Positions 14,185 to 20,973 of a stretch of DNA of 25,722 nucleotides are shown piece by piece (within the stretch, counting starts at the first letter, position 1; each line of letters begins with the position of its first letter). Position numbers and translations under genes: made by a program. The notes under the pieces were generated by a model, which worked only from the letters and a program-made list of their open reading frames with translations, was not told the DNA's origin and made no database searches. Location of the stretch: positions 1 through 25,722 of the IMG/VR virus record IMGVR_UViG_3300032605_000888; one strand, 5' to 3'. Source of the DNA: a virus.

Positions 14185-14192
14185 TATTTATC
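14185..14192 (-). promoter_or_regulatory. Late-promoter-like element (GATAAATA)
   Basis: GATAAATA (7/8 to T4 late TATAAATA), 40 nt upstream of the 931-aa gene and just upstream of its leader hairpin. Confidence 0.55.
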
Positions 14193-14211
14193 ATGCTACA
14201 GTCTTAGATGA

Positions 14212-15045
14212 TTAATCTGCGTCTGCGTTGGCACCGCATTTGGCACGTTTAGCGTTGGTTAATGCACCAAAGTTAACTGGCCATTCTTTACCTGGTTGTA
14301 GTTCAACACCGCCTGGTGGCAATGCAAACTGTACTCCAGCGTCTTGCATAATAGTAGCAACAGGCACACGGAACTTGGTTAAGTCATTGCCCAAGTTTGG
14401 ATATGGTGCTGTGTGTGGGAATCCCCATCCAGCGTACTGTTTAGTTTGGTTATCAATAACAATCTTGTAAAAGCCATGTGGTACAACTACGCCTTTACCA
14501 ATTGTTTTGTCGCCTGGGCCATATAAACCGCCAGCAATAACTGTAAATGAGTTGTTGCCTTGTACTGCCCAACCACGTACACTAGTTTCTAATAGTTTCC
14601 AGATACCACGGTTCAAACTACCTGCTTGTGGACTCATGTTAGTCATTAGGAATGATTCAAATTCAACCTGTGTGTCCCATGATAAGTCACCATCGGGTGC
14701 CATATGGCCTTTGTCGTAACCTGTGCCAGCATAGTCGCCAGGAACAGCGCCATTTTGAACAAATTGATTTGGAGCAAATGCGTTAGTACGAGCAACACAA
14801 CCTAATGCGTTTTGTGGTAATAGTTCATACATTACATAGTTAGGTAACTTGGCAGCCGCATCGTAACCTACCAAATATGCTTGTTGGCAAATTGGTTGTA
14901 GTTGACGTTGAGTCTGTGGGAAACCGTAGGGTGCGTGTACCGCACATTGAGCTGGTGGAAACGGCTGACGCTGTGTCCACGCACTAGCTTGAGTACTTGC
15001 TAGAGCTGTTACTGCAAATGCCAAAATGGCTAATAGTTTTTTCAT
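14212..15045 (-). CDS. Secreted DNA/RNA non-specific endonuclease (NUC1 family)
   Basis: This 277-residue protein has a signal peptide (MKKLLAILAFAVTALASTQA, then SAW) and the NUC1 motif GYDKGHMAPDGDLS (DKGH at 111-114, usually DRGH, with His as general base), followed by FLMTNMSPQAGSLNRGIWKL containing the Asn metal ligand region. These beta-beta-alpha metal nucleases degrade DNA and RNA without sequence preference. Export would place it in the periplasm or outside the cell. Several Cys (34, 53, 83 and near the C-terminus) could form disulfides. AAGGAG lies upstream of ATG 15045. The Arg-to-Lys change at the motif is tolerated in some homologues, to my knowledge. Confidence 0.88.
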   Translation of the reverse strand: MKKLLAILAFAVTALASTQASAWTQRQPFPPAQCAVHAPYGFPQTQRQLQPICQQAYLVGYDAAAKLPNYVMYELLPQNALGCVARTNAFAPNQFVQNGAVPGDYAGTGYDKGHMAPDGDLSWDTQVEFESFLMTNMSPQAGSLNRGIWKLLETSVRGWAVQGNNSFTVIAGGLYGPGDKTIGKGVVVPHGFYKIVIDNQTKQYAGWGFPHTAPYPNLGNDLTKFRVPVATIMQDAGVQFALPPGGVELQPGKEWPVNFGALTNAKRAKCGANADAD

Positions 15046-15066
15046 TATTGAAAATCTCCTTGTAAT

Positions 15067-15996
15067 TTATTTAGTGTGTGGTACCAACGCAGGTATGGTT
15101 TCTATTCCACGTGCTCTTGCGGCTGTAACTCTGTGGTTTCCGTCAAGTACCCAGCCCTCTGCATCTGCTACTACAGGGCGATTCTTAATGTCGCTTGGGG
15201 TGATGTTTTCAACGTGATCCCAGTCAATGTCAATGACACGACGGTAAGGGTCATCTTGATGTACATATTCAGGAGTTTTTAAATCTGCCACGGGTATATT
15301 TTTTAATAACCAAACTTTATGTGCTAAGATAGGTTTAGGCATATGGTATTCATCATGTATGCCTTGTACATACTTTAACACCTGACGACTAGTATACATA
15401 CCACCTTTACGTGACACATCAATTAATTCTTCATCTTCTGACACTTCTAATTTCTTAGGTTCTATCTTGCCGGCAAGTGCTTTTGATAATTGATGTAAGG
15501 TATGTTTATAATCTTTGTCTTTGTGCAATATACCAATACCACCATTGGCTTCCCAAAGTTTGATGTTGGTATCCCAGTCATCTATTAAGATGTTGGGCGT
15601 GCCGTTGGCCTGGCGAGCAAATTTAAACTTTTCGTGATCAAATATAATTGCTTGCGGTTGATGTGCTCTTAGATATTTCTTTAACCAATCAGATTTTCCC
15701 TCTGAACTATCCTCAACATTACTCATTAAGGGGCTACTCAAAATACTATACTTGTCTGTTAATTTTAAAATACCTGTCATTAAGCGTCCAGCATTTGGTA
15801 AGGGCGGTAGCTCTGCAAAAAAGCCAGGCTTCTTTGCAATTTGATCGACCCCTAATTCTTTACGGTGTATTTCGCGCCAGTATGCAACATCGTGCGCTTG
15901 TGCAACTTCGCCAAAGAAATCGGCTAGGACGCCGTCCATATCAACATAGATTATGGGACGGGTTTCGTATTTGGATTTAAACTCTGTTGACCTCAT
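15067..15996 (-). CDS. HAD-family phosphatase fused to a ParB-like domain (309 aa)
   Basis: Residues 14-175 form a HAD domain: YVDMDGVLADFFGEVAQAHD holds the DxD nucleophile motif (D19, D21), followed by ILSSPLMSN (motif II region) and NILIDDWDTNIKLWEANGG (motif IV), resembling 5'-nucleotidase-type HAD enzymes. The C-terminal part (about 225-309) has VWLLKNIPVADLKTP and then EGWVLDGNHRVTAARARGIE, a ParB/sulfiredoxin-like domain. The N-terminus MRSTEFKSKY is CTS-like. There is no ribosome site, and the start codon lies in a hairpin (15991-16011). It may act on nucleotides or DNA ends; substrate unknown. Confidence 0.82.
   Translation of the reverse strand: MRSTEFKSKYETRPIIYVDMDGVLADFFGEVAQAHDVAYWREIHRKELGVDQIAKKPGFFAELPPLPNAGRLMTGILKLTDKYSILSSPLMSNVEDSSEGKSDWLKKYLRAHQPQAIIFDHEKFKFARQANGTPNILIDDWDTNIKLWEANGGIGILHKDKDYKHTLHQLSKALAGKIEPKKLEVSEDEELIDVSRKGGMYTSRQVLKYVQGIHDEYHMPKPILAHKVWLLKNIPVADLKTPEYVHQDDPYRRVIDIDWDHVENITPSDIKNRPVVADAEGWVLDGNHRVTAARARGIETIPALVPHTK
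15068..15075 (-). promoter_or_regulatory. Late-promoter-like element (ACTAAATA)
   Basis: ACTAAATA (6/8), 22 nt upstream of the nuclease ATG. It overlaps the last codons of the upstream gene, so it is weak evidence; the same 8-mer recurs at 7655-7662 and 24542-24549. Confidence 0.35.
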
Positions 15997-16011
15997 AGTG
16001 TATTTATGAGG
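15991..16011 (-). promoter_or_regulatory. Hairpin holding a late-like element and the start codon
   Basis: CCTCATA and TATGAGG form a perfect 7-bp inverted repeat with a 7-nt loop. CATAAATA (16008-16001) begins in the 5' arm and runs into the loop, and the ATG of the HAD-ParB gene lies in the 3' arm. A transcript from upstream would hide the start codon; one from the late-like element would be nearly leaderless. Confidence 0.5.
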
Positions 16012-16022
16012 TAGTATCTTGC

Positions 16023-16577
16023 CTAGCCGTATAATTCCTGGTACCAGGATAAGTTCTTTTGCAAGAACATATGGTACATATTACGCTGTTTAATGCAGAT
16101 CTCTTTGTTAATAGTGATCCAGTCTGCAGGTGCTAGTTTAACTTCTACTTCACTATCACCGTAGCAGTTTTTAGTTTCTAGCCCATGCTTATGACATAAG
16201 TGTTGTATGGGCTTGTTCCACCCTAAACAATGCATATAAAGCTCTTTATATCTGCGGTTTCGTGCCCAGAATATGGCCTCTTCTAGCATGGTGCCAGCAA
16301 TGCCCTGTCCGCGGAAGTCTTCGTGTACAATGACACCAAACTCCACAGCACGATTGCTTATTGCAATATGAATAGTACCAGCCCAACGATTACCTTCTCG
16401 AGCTACCAGGAAGTAGTGTTCGTCTGGATTGCCAATGATACGATCCATTAGGCTATCAATAACATACTGACTGCCTGCTACGCCAAAATATAACTGACGA
16501 GTTTCTTCGTCCTGAATTAATAACCAGTCGCGATACTGTGAGTAGTCTTTAACGGGTAAAAATTCAGTAATGATCAT
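16023..16577 (-). CDS. GNAT-family N-acetyltransferase (184 aa)
   Basis: The acetyl-CoA binding motif A is GVIVHEDFRGQGIAGTMLEE (R/Q-x-x-G-x-G form), preceded by a WAGTIHIAISNRAVEF beta-sheet region and followed by MHCLGWNKPIQHLCHKHGLE, the usual helix-strand end of GNAT enzymes. The acetyl acceptor is unknown. ATG 16577 (MIITEFLPVKDY) is preferred to 16595 because it follows the stop of the 30-aa gene by 1 nt (TAAAATG), the usual spacing here. Confidence 0.82.
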   Translation of the reverse strand: MIITEFLPVKDYSQYRDWLLIQDEETRQLYFGVAGSQYVIDSLMDRIIGNPDEHYFLVAREGNRWAGTIHIAISNRAVEFGVIVHEDFRGQGIAGTMLEEAIFWARNRRYKELYMHCLGWNKPIQHLCHKHGLETKNCYGDSEVEVKLAPADWITINKEICIKQRNMYHMFLQKNLSWYQELYG

Positions 16578-16578
16578 T

Positions 16579-16671
16579 TTAGTACCACTGTCCATTGACC
16601 ATACGTGCTTTAACTGTACGAGTACGTGCTTCTACCCAGGCCGCATATAGTTCTTTTAAAAATTCACGCAT
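16579..16671 (-). CDS. Tiny phage protein (30 aa)
   Basis: Hand translation from ATG 16671 gives MREFLKELYAAWVEARTRTV then KARMVNGQWY. The TAATG overlap with the 46-aa gene above and the tight junction with the GNAT gene below argue for a real coupled ORF. The R-x-R-x-x-x-A-R-M pattern near the end is basic. Function unknown. Confidence 0.6.
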   Translation of the reverse strand: MREFLKELYAAWVEARTRTVKARMVNGQWY

Positions 16672-16811
16672 TATAAACCTCTGAATTCAAAATACTTTTG
16701 CCAATATTCTGCATCGGCATGTGTTTTTGGTTCTTTAGCTGTTACAAACTGTTCTAAGGCGCTTGGTTGTGTTACAAAAAACTTGGTAAGTTCTTTTAAT
16801 AGTTTTGACAT
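16671..16811 (-). CDS. Tiny phage protein (46 aa)
   Basis: Hand translation from ATG 16811 gives MSKLLKELTKFFVTQPSALE and an ending with EYWQKYFEFRGL. GAGGAG lies 7 nt upstream of the start, and a late-like element is at 16855-16862. Small proteins with an EYWQKYFE-type end occur in T4-like phages; role unknown. Confidence 0.7.
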   Translation of the reverse strand: MSKLLKELTKFFVTQPSALEQFVTAKEPKTHADAEYWQKYFEFRGL

Positions 16812-16854
16812 TTTGTGTCTCCTCATGGTTTCTACTTAGTATTAAGTATAAACT

Positions 16855-16862
16855 TATTTATC
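16855..16862 (-). promoter_or_regulatory. Late-promoter-like element (GATAAATA)
   Basis: GATAAATA, followed on the minus strand by AGTTTATACT. The same order (ATAAATAAGT-x-TATACT) is found at 23903-23888. It is 44 nt upstream of the 46-aa gene. Confidence 0.6.
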
Positions 16863-16886
16863 ATGCAGAGCAACATTTATTCAAAA

Positions 16887-17141
16887 TTATTTTACCGGTT
16901 TAAGTAACCATCCCTGTCCAGAATGTTCATGTAGCCACGAGTAGAATGGTGCAGGAATGTTTAGGATACCGTTGTTGTGTGCTAGATATTGATATTTGGG
17001 CAGTATTTCGTAACCGTTTATTGTAGTCGGCTGTGTACTATCTAATGTTATGGTATCAAATAATCCCGCACTAGTTTCTATTCCATCTATTAGAATAGTT
17101 AGTTGAGTCTTAGTAGCCAGCAGATCTGAGTAGTTCTTCAT
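16887..17141 (-). CDS. Small protein overlapping the radical SAM gene (84 aa)
   Basis: This 84-residue protein begins MKNYSDLLATKTQLTILIDG and ends with PAPFYSWLHEHSGQGWLLKP. Its start overlaps the last 32 nt of the radical SAM gene in another frame, so the two are translationally linked. The INGYEILPKYQYLAHNNGIL segment and its C-terminal pattern seem conserved in phages, as I recall. It could be a partner or substrate of the enzyme, but no core peptide with Cys or repeated residues is evident. Confidence 0.7.
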   Translation of the reverse strand: MKNYSDLLATKTQLTILIDGIETSAGLFDTITLDSTQPTTINGYEILPKYQYLAHNNGILNIPAPFYSWLHEHSGQGWLLKPVK

Positions 17142-18384
17142 ATTCGGGTAAGTACCTTAGGATGCCATTGTTTCTACTGGCTTCTAATAATTTAATGTAG
17201 TCAACAAGAGCAGGCAGTCTAAATGATTCGTCTGGTTGATTTTCCAAGTAATCTATATAACTACGAGCATCTTGGATAATCTGTTGCTGGGCAACTGCGG
17301 GATGTCTGGTGTTTATAATTTGTTCAGTGTTTGTGCTATCGTATCTATTGATCCAGCTAGATAATCTTTCTATCACCTGCGGTCTAACTGCCATGGGCAG
17401 TACACTAGGACGCATAAATGCTGGGTCGTTTAAAAAATTACAACTCTCAACAGCTATATTATGATTATAAGCATATTCGTATACAGTATCAAGATGCCAT
17501 ATAGTAAAGATAGTTGGAGTAATTCTTAACTGCACTAACCAGCTGGATTCCTGTGCAATTTCTATCCACTGCTCCATGATTTTAACAGAGTCGTCGATAT
17601 TGCCGCCATATCTAACGTAATCGTTTAATGGATGAATACATTCAATACTCATGCCAAGATTAACCTGCTCAAACTGTTTGAGTAAATCAACTATACTTTG
17701 ATCCCATACAGTAAGGTTAGTAGTAAACCCCACTGTAATTGTTTTATGCAAATTTTCTTCTATTAGAGTTTCTAATATTCGTTTAAAGCCGGGAGTGATT
17801 AATGTTTCACCGCCGATAAAGTGTAGGTATTTAATTGTTGTACTTGCTCGTAATGCATCAAGGAAGGTATTGAACTTGGCTGGATCTTCGCACCAGCTGG
17901 CACGCGGAGTTTGGTCAATTATTCCTATGCGTTTAAATTCTGATGCCAACTTGCTACTACTTGCTGGGTCACAGAATATACAAGCACTATTACAAAAGTT
18001 GCCTAGGTCAATTTGCCAGTCTTGCGGAGTTTGCTTTGTGACTGTATTTTTAAATTCATCAACCCAGGGACTTGATAACATGGTGTTAGTGAAGTCATTC
18101 AATTGAACACCAGTTTTAAGTAATTGTTTTTGACGACCACTTACTTTACCGTGCGCTTCCATTTGATAACATTCTGTACAACCTAACAATTTTTCCCCAC
18201 GTAACATAGACTCACGTACAGGAGCCATACCTTGTTGGAAAAACTCTAACGGAGCTGTGTCAGCAATGCTGGGCAAACTTGTTCTGTCCTGCTTGGTTGC
18301 CCAACGACAATATTCATAATGCCCAGAGTTATTGATTCTCATATGGAACCAAGGGCTCGGGCAAAATGAATCTTTAAATGTCAT
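17110..18384 (-). CDS. Radical SAM enzyme, phage twitch-domain type (424 aa)
   Basis: The radical SAM cluster motif is GNFCNSACIFCDP, CxxxCxxC at C131, C135 and C138, followed by LHFIGGETLITPGF (the GGE SAM-binding motif). N-terminal cysteines at C8, C26, C69 and C72 (FCPSPW, YEYCRW, LLGCTEC) may hold a second iron-sulfur cluster, fitting the phage 'twitch domain-containing radical SAM' type. Enzymes of this kind often modify peptides; the substrate here is unknown. It is coupled by ATGA to clpP upstream and overlaps the 84-aa gene downstream. Confidence 0.88.
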   Translation of the reverse strand: MTFKDSFCPSPWFHMRINNSGHYEYCRWATKQDRTSLPSIADTAPLEFFQQGMAPVRESMLRGEKLLGCTECYQMEAHGKVSGRQKQLLKTGVQLNDFTNTMLSSPWVDEFKNTVTKQTPQDWQIDLGNFCNSACIFCDPASSSKLASEFKRIGIIDQTPRASWCEDPAKFNTFLDALRASTTIKYLHFIGGETLITPGFKRILETLIEENLHKTITVGFTTNLTVWDQSIVDLLKQFEQVNLGMSIECIHPLNDYVRYGGNIDDSVKIMEQWIEIAQESSWLVQLRITPTIFTIWHLDTVYEYAYNHNIAVESCNFLNDPAFMRPSVLPMAVRPQVIERLSSWINRYDSTNTEQIINTRHPAVAQQQIIQDARSYIDYLENQPDESFRLPALVDYIKLLEASRNNGILRYLPEYEELLRSAGY

Positions 18385-19001
18385 CGTTTAGTAACAACCT
18401 CGTCTGCAAGTCCATATGCAACTGCTTCTTCCGCTGACAGGAATGTGTCAAACTTCATAGCTTCGTAAAGTTCATCATACTCTTTGCCTGCGGTGTTGTG
18501 ACGTGCATACAGTTCAGTTAGACGTTTATTAATACGAACGCTTTCTTCGAATGTACGCTTTGCATCTTCGAACTGCAAGTCTTGTACGTGTACACTACCA
18601 CGTGTACCTGGAGTACCTGAACTAACACGATGGATCATTGTGCGTGATTCTGGAAGAACTATTCGCTTACCTGCGGTGCCTGCCTGTGCAAGGAAGCTAC
18701 CCATGGAGCAGGCCTGTCCTAATACTATAGTGGATACATCAGGTTTGATAAACTGCATTGTATCGTAGATAGCTAGGCCTGCTGTAACGCTGCCACCAGG
18801 GCTGTTGATGTAGAATAATATGTCCGCATCTGGATTTTCACTTTCTAAAAATAACATCTGGGCAACAATTAAACTAGAACTGTGTTCGTTTACGTCTGTG
18901 TCCAGCATAACAATACGGTCACGCAACAAACGACTATAGATGTCGTAAGCACGTTCGCCATTGGCAGTTTTTTCCAGAACGGTAGGTACAAAATTAGGCA
19001 T
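18381..19001 (-). CDS. clpP: ATP-dependent Clp protease proteolytic subunit (206 aa)
   Basis: This is a full-length ClpP serine protease. The catalytic triad is visible: Ser99 in LGQACSMGSFLA, His124 in RTMIHRVSSG and Asp185 in KFDTFLSAEEA. The FYINSPGGSVTAGLAIYDTM block is the oxyanion/head region. Phage ClpP has been seen in several T4-like phages and may be used for head maturation or with host ClpX/ClpA. The sequence ends ADEVVTKR. A good AAGGA ribosome site precedes ATG 19001, and a sigma70-type promoter at 19029-19057 is probable. No ClpX or ClpA gene is present in the window. Confidence 0.93.
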   Translation of the reverse strand: MPNFVPTVLEKTANGERAYDIYSRLLRDRIVMLDTDVNEHSSSLIVAQMLFLESENPDADILFYINSPGGSVTAGLAIYDTMQFIKPDVSTIVLGQACSMGSFLAQAGTAGKRIVLPESRTMIHRVSSGTPGTRGSVHVQDLQFEDAKRTFEESVRINKRLTELYARHNTAGKEYDELYEAMKFDTFLSAEEAVAYGLADEVVTKR

Positions 19002-19028
19002 AACTTTCCTTAGTTGAATTGATTGTTT

Positions 19029-19057
19029 ATTGTAACAGAAAAGCTATTGTGTGTCTA
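19029..19057 (-). promoter_or_regulatory. Candidate sigma70 promoter of clpP
   Basis: Minus strand TAGACA (19057-19052), a 17-nt spacer, TACAAT (19034-19029). The -35 overlaps the SprT stop. It lacks the conserved leader of the early cassettes. Confidence 0.55.
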
Positions 19058-19543
19058 GCACTTTGTAAAGTCTTGATGTTTAAACCAACGCTTCTGACCG
19101 TGTGCTGTTTTTAAGTTAAGTCCATAGTATTCAAAGCGTTCGCGGAACATAAAGAAATCTGGACCATGTGCGCCACTGTGTTTATCCATGATACCGCCAC
19201 ATGCTTCAAAACGGTGTATGTCCCATTGGTACTGGTGAACCATTTCGTGTGCCAGGGTTTGCAAGAACCATTGTTGGCAAAACCATTTATCCATGATTTT
19301 AATAGTGCAGTAACTACCGGTATGGTCATAGTCGTTTTCCCATTGGCAAAATCCCCAGGTCTGTCGACGTACACCCTGTTCTATTTCGGGCTTGCGTAAA
19401 CGGTTATCAAACAGGTAACGATTGCAGATATTATATGCGTAGTTTATATCTGCGTAGCTAGGGCGGAACTGTAAACGTCGCTGGTACGTTATACTGGGAA
19501 GTTCTGCTTCCATTAATGCACGGATTGGATTCGGTCTAGCCAT
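19055..19543 (-). CDS. SprT-like zinc metalloprotease (162 aa)
   Basis: HEMVH at residues 99-103 is the HExxH zinc and catalytic site, with a downstream H-x-x-x-F context (KHSGAHGPDF, about 121-130) supplying the third ligand as in SprT/Spartan-like proteases, which degrade DNA-protein crosslinks in eukaryotes. Residues 33-45 (INYAYNICNRYLF) match the N-terminal SprT helix. ATG 19543 with GAGG 8 nt upstream is chosen; a longer start would need TTG at 19561. Its ribosome site lies in a hairpin with an internal T4-type late promoter (see that entry), suggesting late expression. Confidence 0.88.
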   Translation of the reverse strand: MARPNPIRALMEAELPSITYQRRLQFRPSYADINYAYNICNRYLFDNRLRKPEIEQGVRRQTWGFCQWENDYDHTGSYCTIKIMDKWFCQQWFLQTLAHEMVHQYQWDIHRFEACGGIMDKHSGAHGPDFFMFRERFEYYGLNLKTAHGQKRWFKHQDFTKC

Positions 19544-19546
19544 TGA

Positions 19547-19590
19547 AATGCCCTCGCTCAAGTATTTATATAATACTCCTGGAGGGCATT
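19547..19590 (-). promoter_or_regulatory. Ribosome-site-masking hairpin containing a late promoter
   Basis: AATGCCCTC (minus 19590-19582) pairs perfectly with GAGGGCATT (19555-19547), and the inner AGTATT/AATACT (19577-19572 with 19566-19561) extends it. The 3' arm contains the SprT ribosome site GAGG. The late element TATAAATA (19570-19563) is in the loop, so late transcripts would start after the 5' arm and leave the site free. Confidence 0.75.
19563..19570 (-). promoter_or_regulatory. T4-type late promoter TATAAATA
   Basis: An exact 8/8 match to the T4 late promoter, 20 nt upstream of the SprT start ATG 19543. Confidence 0.7.
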
Positions 19591-19618
19591 AACTACTAGT
19601 TTATACTACATAAACGGC

Positions 19619-20350
19619 TTAGTTATTGATTGTTACTTGTCCTACAACTGCACCAGGTTTCTGGATTGCTTCTGCCCTACGTGCTTGATACTCGGCATTG
19701 TTTACAGGCATTAGGTTAAGTGTACTGGTACTGCCATCGGGTTTGACCACACTAATTTCTTGACCTTTTTGTGTAGCTACCGGGGTCACTTCTGCATCAC
19801 CCAAGGGTTTGTTACCTGTAATTTCGTCTAGTTCTTTAAAGGCTTCCTTGGCACCACGCTTGGTGTCTTGATTACTTCGAGCACTAGTCGAAAGTGCAAC
19901 CAATACATAAGATCGAATACGTGTACCTTCTGCTACATGCTTCATCTCTACAGTTTCTACACCAGAGATATCAATGTCCGGGCAAATACTGCGGATTGCC
20001 ATTTCGCTTTGTTCTGTAGTGGTAGTTCCGTTATCAGCGGAATACACTTTAGTTTGACTACGGACCTTGCCGCCTGCACTTGTACAGATCTTGGCGTATG
20101 CAATAGTCTTGGCCTTCATATCAGCCATACCAAAGTCGCCACTGGTAGCAGTACCATTTTCAAATACTACACCGGGTGACTTGGGCAACTTGAACATCCA
20201 CTCGGGTGCCTGGTTGATCGCGGACTGCATATTAGCAGATTGCTGTGCTGATTGTAGTTGAGCTTGTTTAGTATAATTTGACTGAATCGAATTAGTACCA
20301 CAGGCACTCAATAAACCTGCTACTGCACCTACAATTAATAACTTCTTCAT
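19619..20350 (-). CDS. LPP20-like lipoprotein (243 aa)
   Basis: The signal peptide MKKLLIVGAVAGLLSACG ends in a lipobox LSAC, so the protein should be lipidated at Cys17. The body has PEWMFKLPKSPGVVFENGTA, then a helix DMKAKTIAYAKICTSAGGKV, the layout of LPP20-type envelope lipoproteins (PEW, G-rich strand, A-rich helix). It has its own promoter (20386-20414) with a consensus TTGACA -35. The role in infection is unknown; surface modification or superinfection exclusion are possibilities (inference). Confidence 0.75.
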   Translation of the reverse strand: MKKLLIVGAVAGLLSACGTNSIQSNYTKQAQLQSAQQSANMQSAINQAPEWMFKLPKSPGVVFENGTATSGDFGMADMKAKTIAYAKICTSAGGKVRSQTKVYSADNGTTTTEQSEMAIRSICPDIDISGVETVEMKHVAEGTRIRSYVLVALSTSARSNQDTKRGAKEAFKELDEITGNKPLGDAEVTPVATQKGQEISVVKPDGSTSTLNLMPVNNAEYQARRAEAIQKPGAVVGQVTINN

Positions 20351-20385
20351 TTTTCATCCCTTTAGGGTTTAGTTACGATAACAAC

Positions 20386-20414
20386 AGTATAACATTATGG
20401 TTAATATTTGTCAA
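20386..20414 (-). promoter_or_regulatory. Sigma70 promoter of the lipoprotein gene, cassette copy 7
   Basis: Minus strand TTGACA (20414-20409), a 17-nt spacer, TATACT (20391-20386), leader GTTGTTATCGTAACTAAAC. It is the closest to the full -35 consensus in the window. Confidence 0.8.
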
Positions 20415-20973
20415 TCACTTGCCATTTTGAATTTGGTGCAGTAGACAAACGACATACAACTCCTTGATACAACATCAAATTTTGGTTACGACTATCACGC
20501 TCAACGAACATACGACACTGAGTACGTTTGTACCAAAAATACTTACGCTCAGGAACATAGGTATGTAAGTCAGTTTCGGACTCCCATACTATATCCCCAA
20601 TTCTAACCGGATGAACACGAATATCCGGTAGATCACTACAGACCATTTGACTATCGGCATGCACTGAACTTGGTGCTTCTTCTAACATATTGCCACGGTG
20701 TTGATCTAATGCTTGAACACACGCTTCTGTTTCGGTTGTGCCATATCCAATACCTTCTACAGTTTGCCAATCGTTGTTGATGTGTAGGCGATACTTTAAT
20801 ACGCACTTCTGACCACGACCGTCGGGGCCGACCAATTTCTGTATATCAACTGGGCGGCTGTTAATTACTTGTTGAGATATATTTGTGCTAATTCTAGTGT
20901 AGCAGTCAGCCCTGGGTTGAGTACAGTACGCCGCTCCTGCCACTGCGATTGCAGATATAATTAGTAGTTTCAT
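20401..20973 (-). CDS. Exported Cys-rich protein of unknown function (190 aa)
   Basis: An N-terminal signal-like segment (MKLLIISAIAVAGAAYC, then TQPRADCYTR) precedes a soluble domain with Cys at about 57, 84, 112, 153 and 174, likely paired in disulfides in the periplasm. Other features are DWQTVEGIGYGTTETEACVQ and ERKYFWYKRTQCRMFVERDS. A lipoprotein signal is possible but there is no good lipobox. It overlaps the upstream lipoprotein gene by ATGA. Function unknown. Confidence 0.72.
   Translation of the reverse strand: MKLLIISAIAVAGAAYCTQPRADCYTRISTNISQQVINSRPVDIQKLVGPDGRGQKCVLKYRLHINNDWQTVEGIGYGTTETEACVQALDQHRGNMLEEAPSSVHADSQMVCSDLPDIRVHPVRIGDIVWESETDLHTYVPERKYFWYKRTQCRMFVERDSRNQNLMLYQGVVCRLSTAPNSKWQVIDKY

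Noticed and set aside
16887-17141. RiPP precursor peptide for the radical SAM enzyme
   Set aside because: It has no Cys or repeated core, is 84 residues with a folded-looking pattern, so a precursor role is not supported beyond gene proximity.
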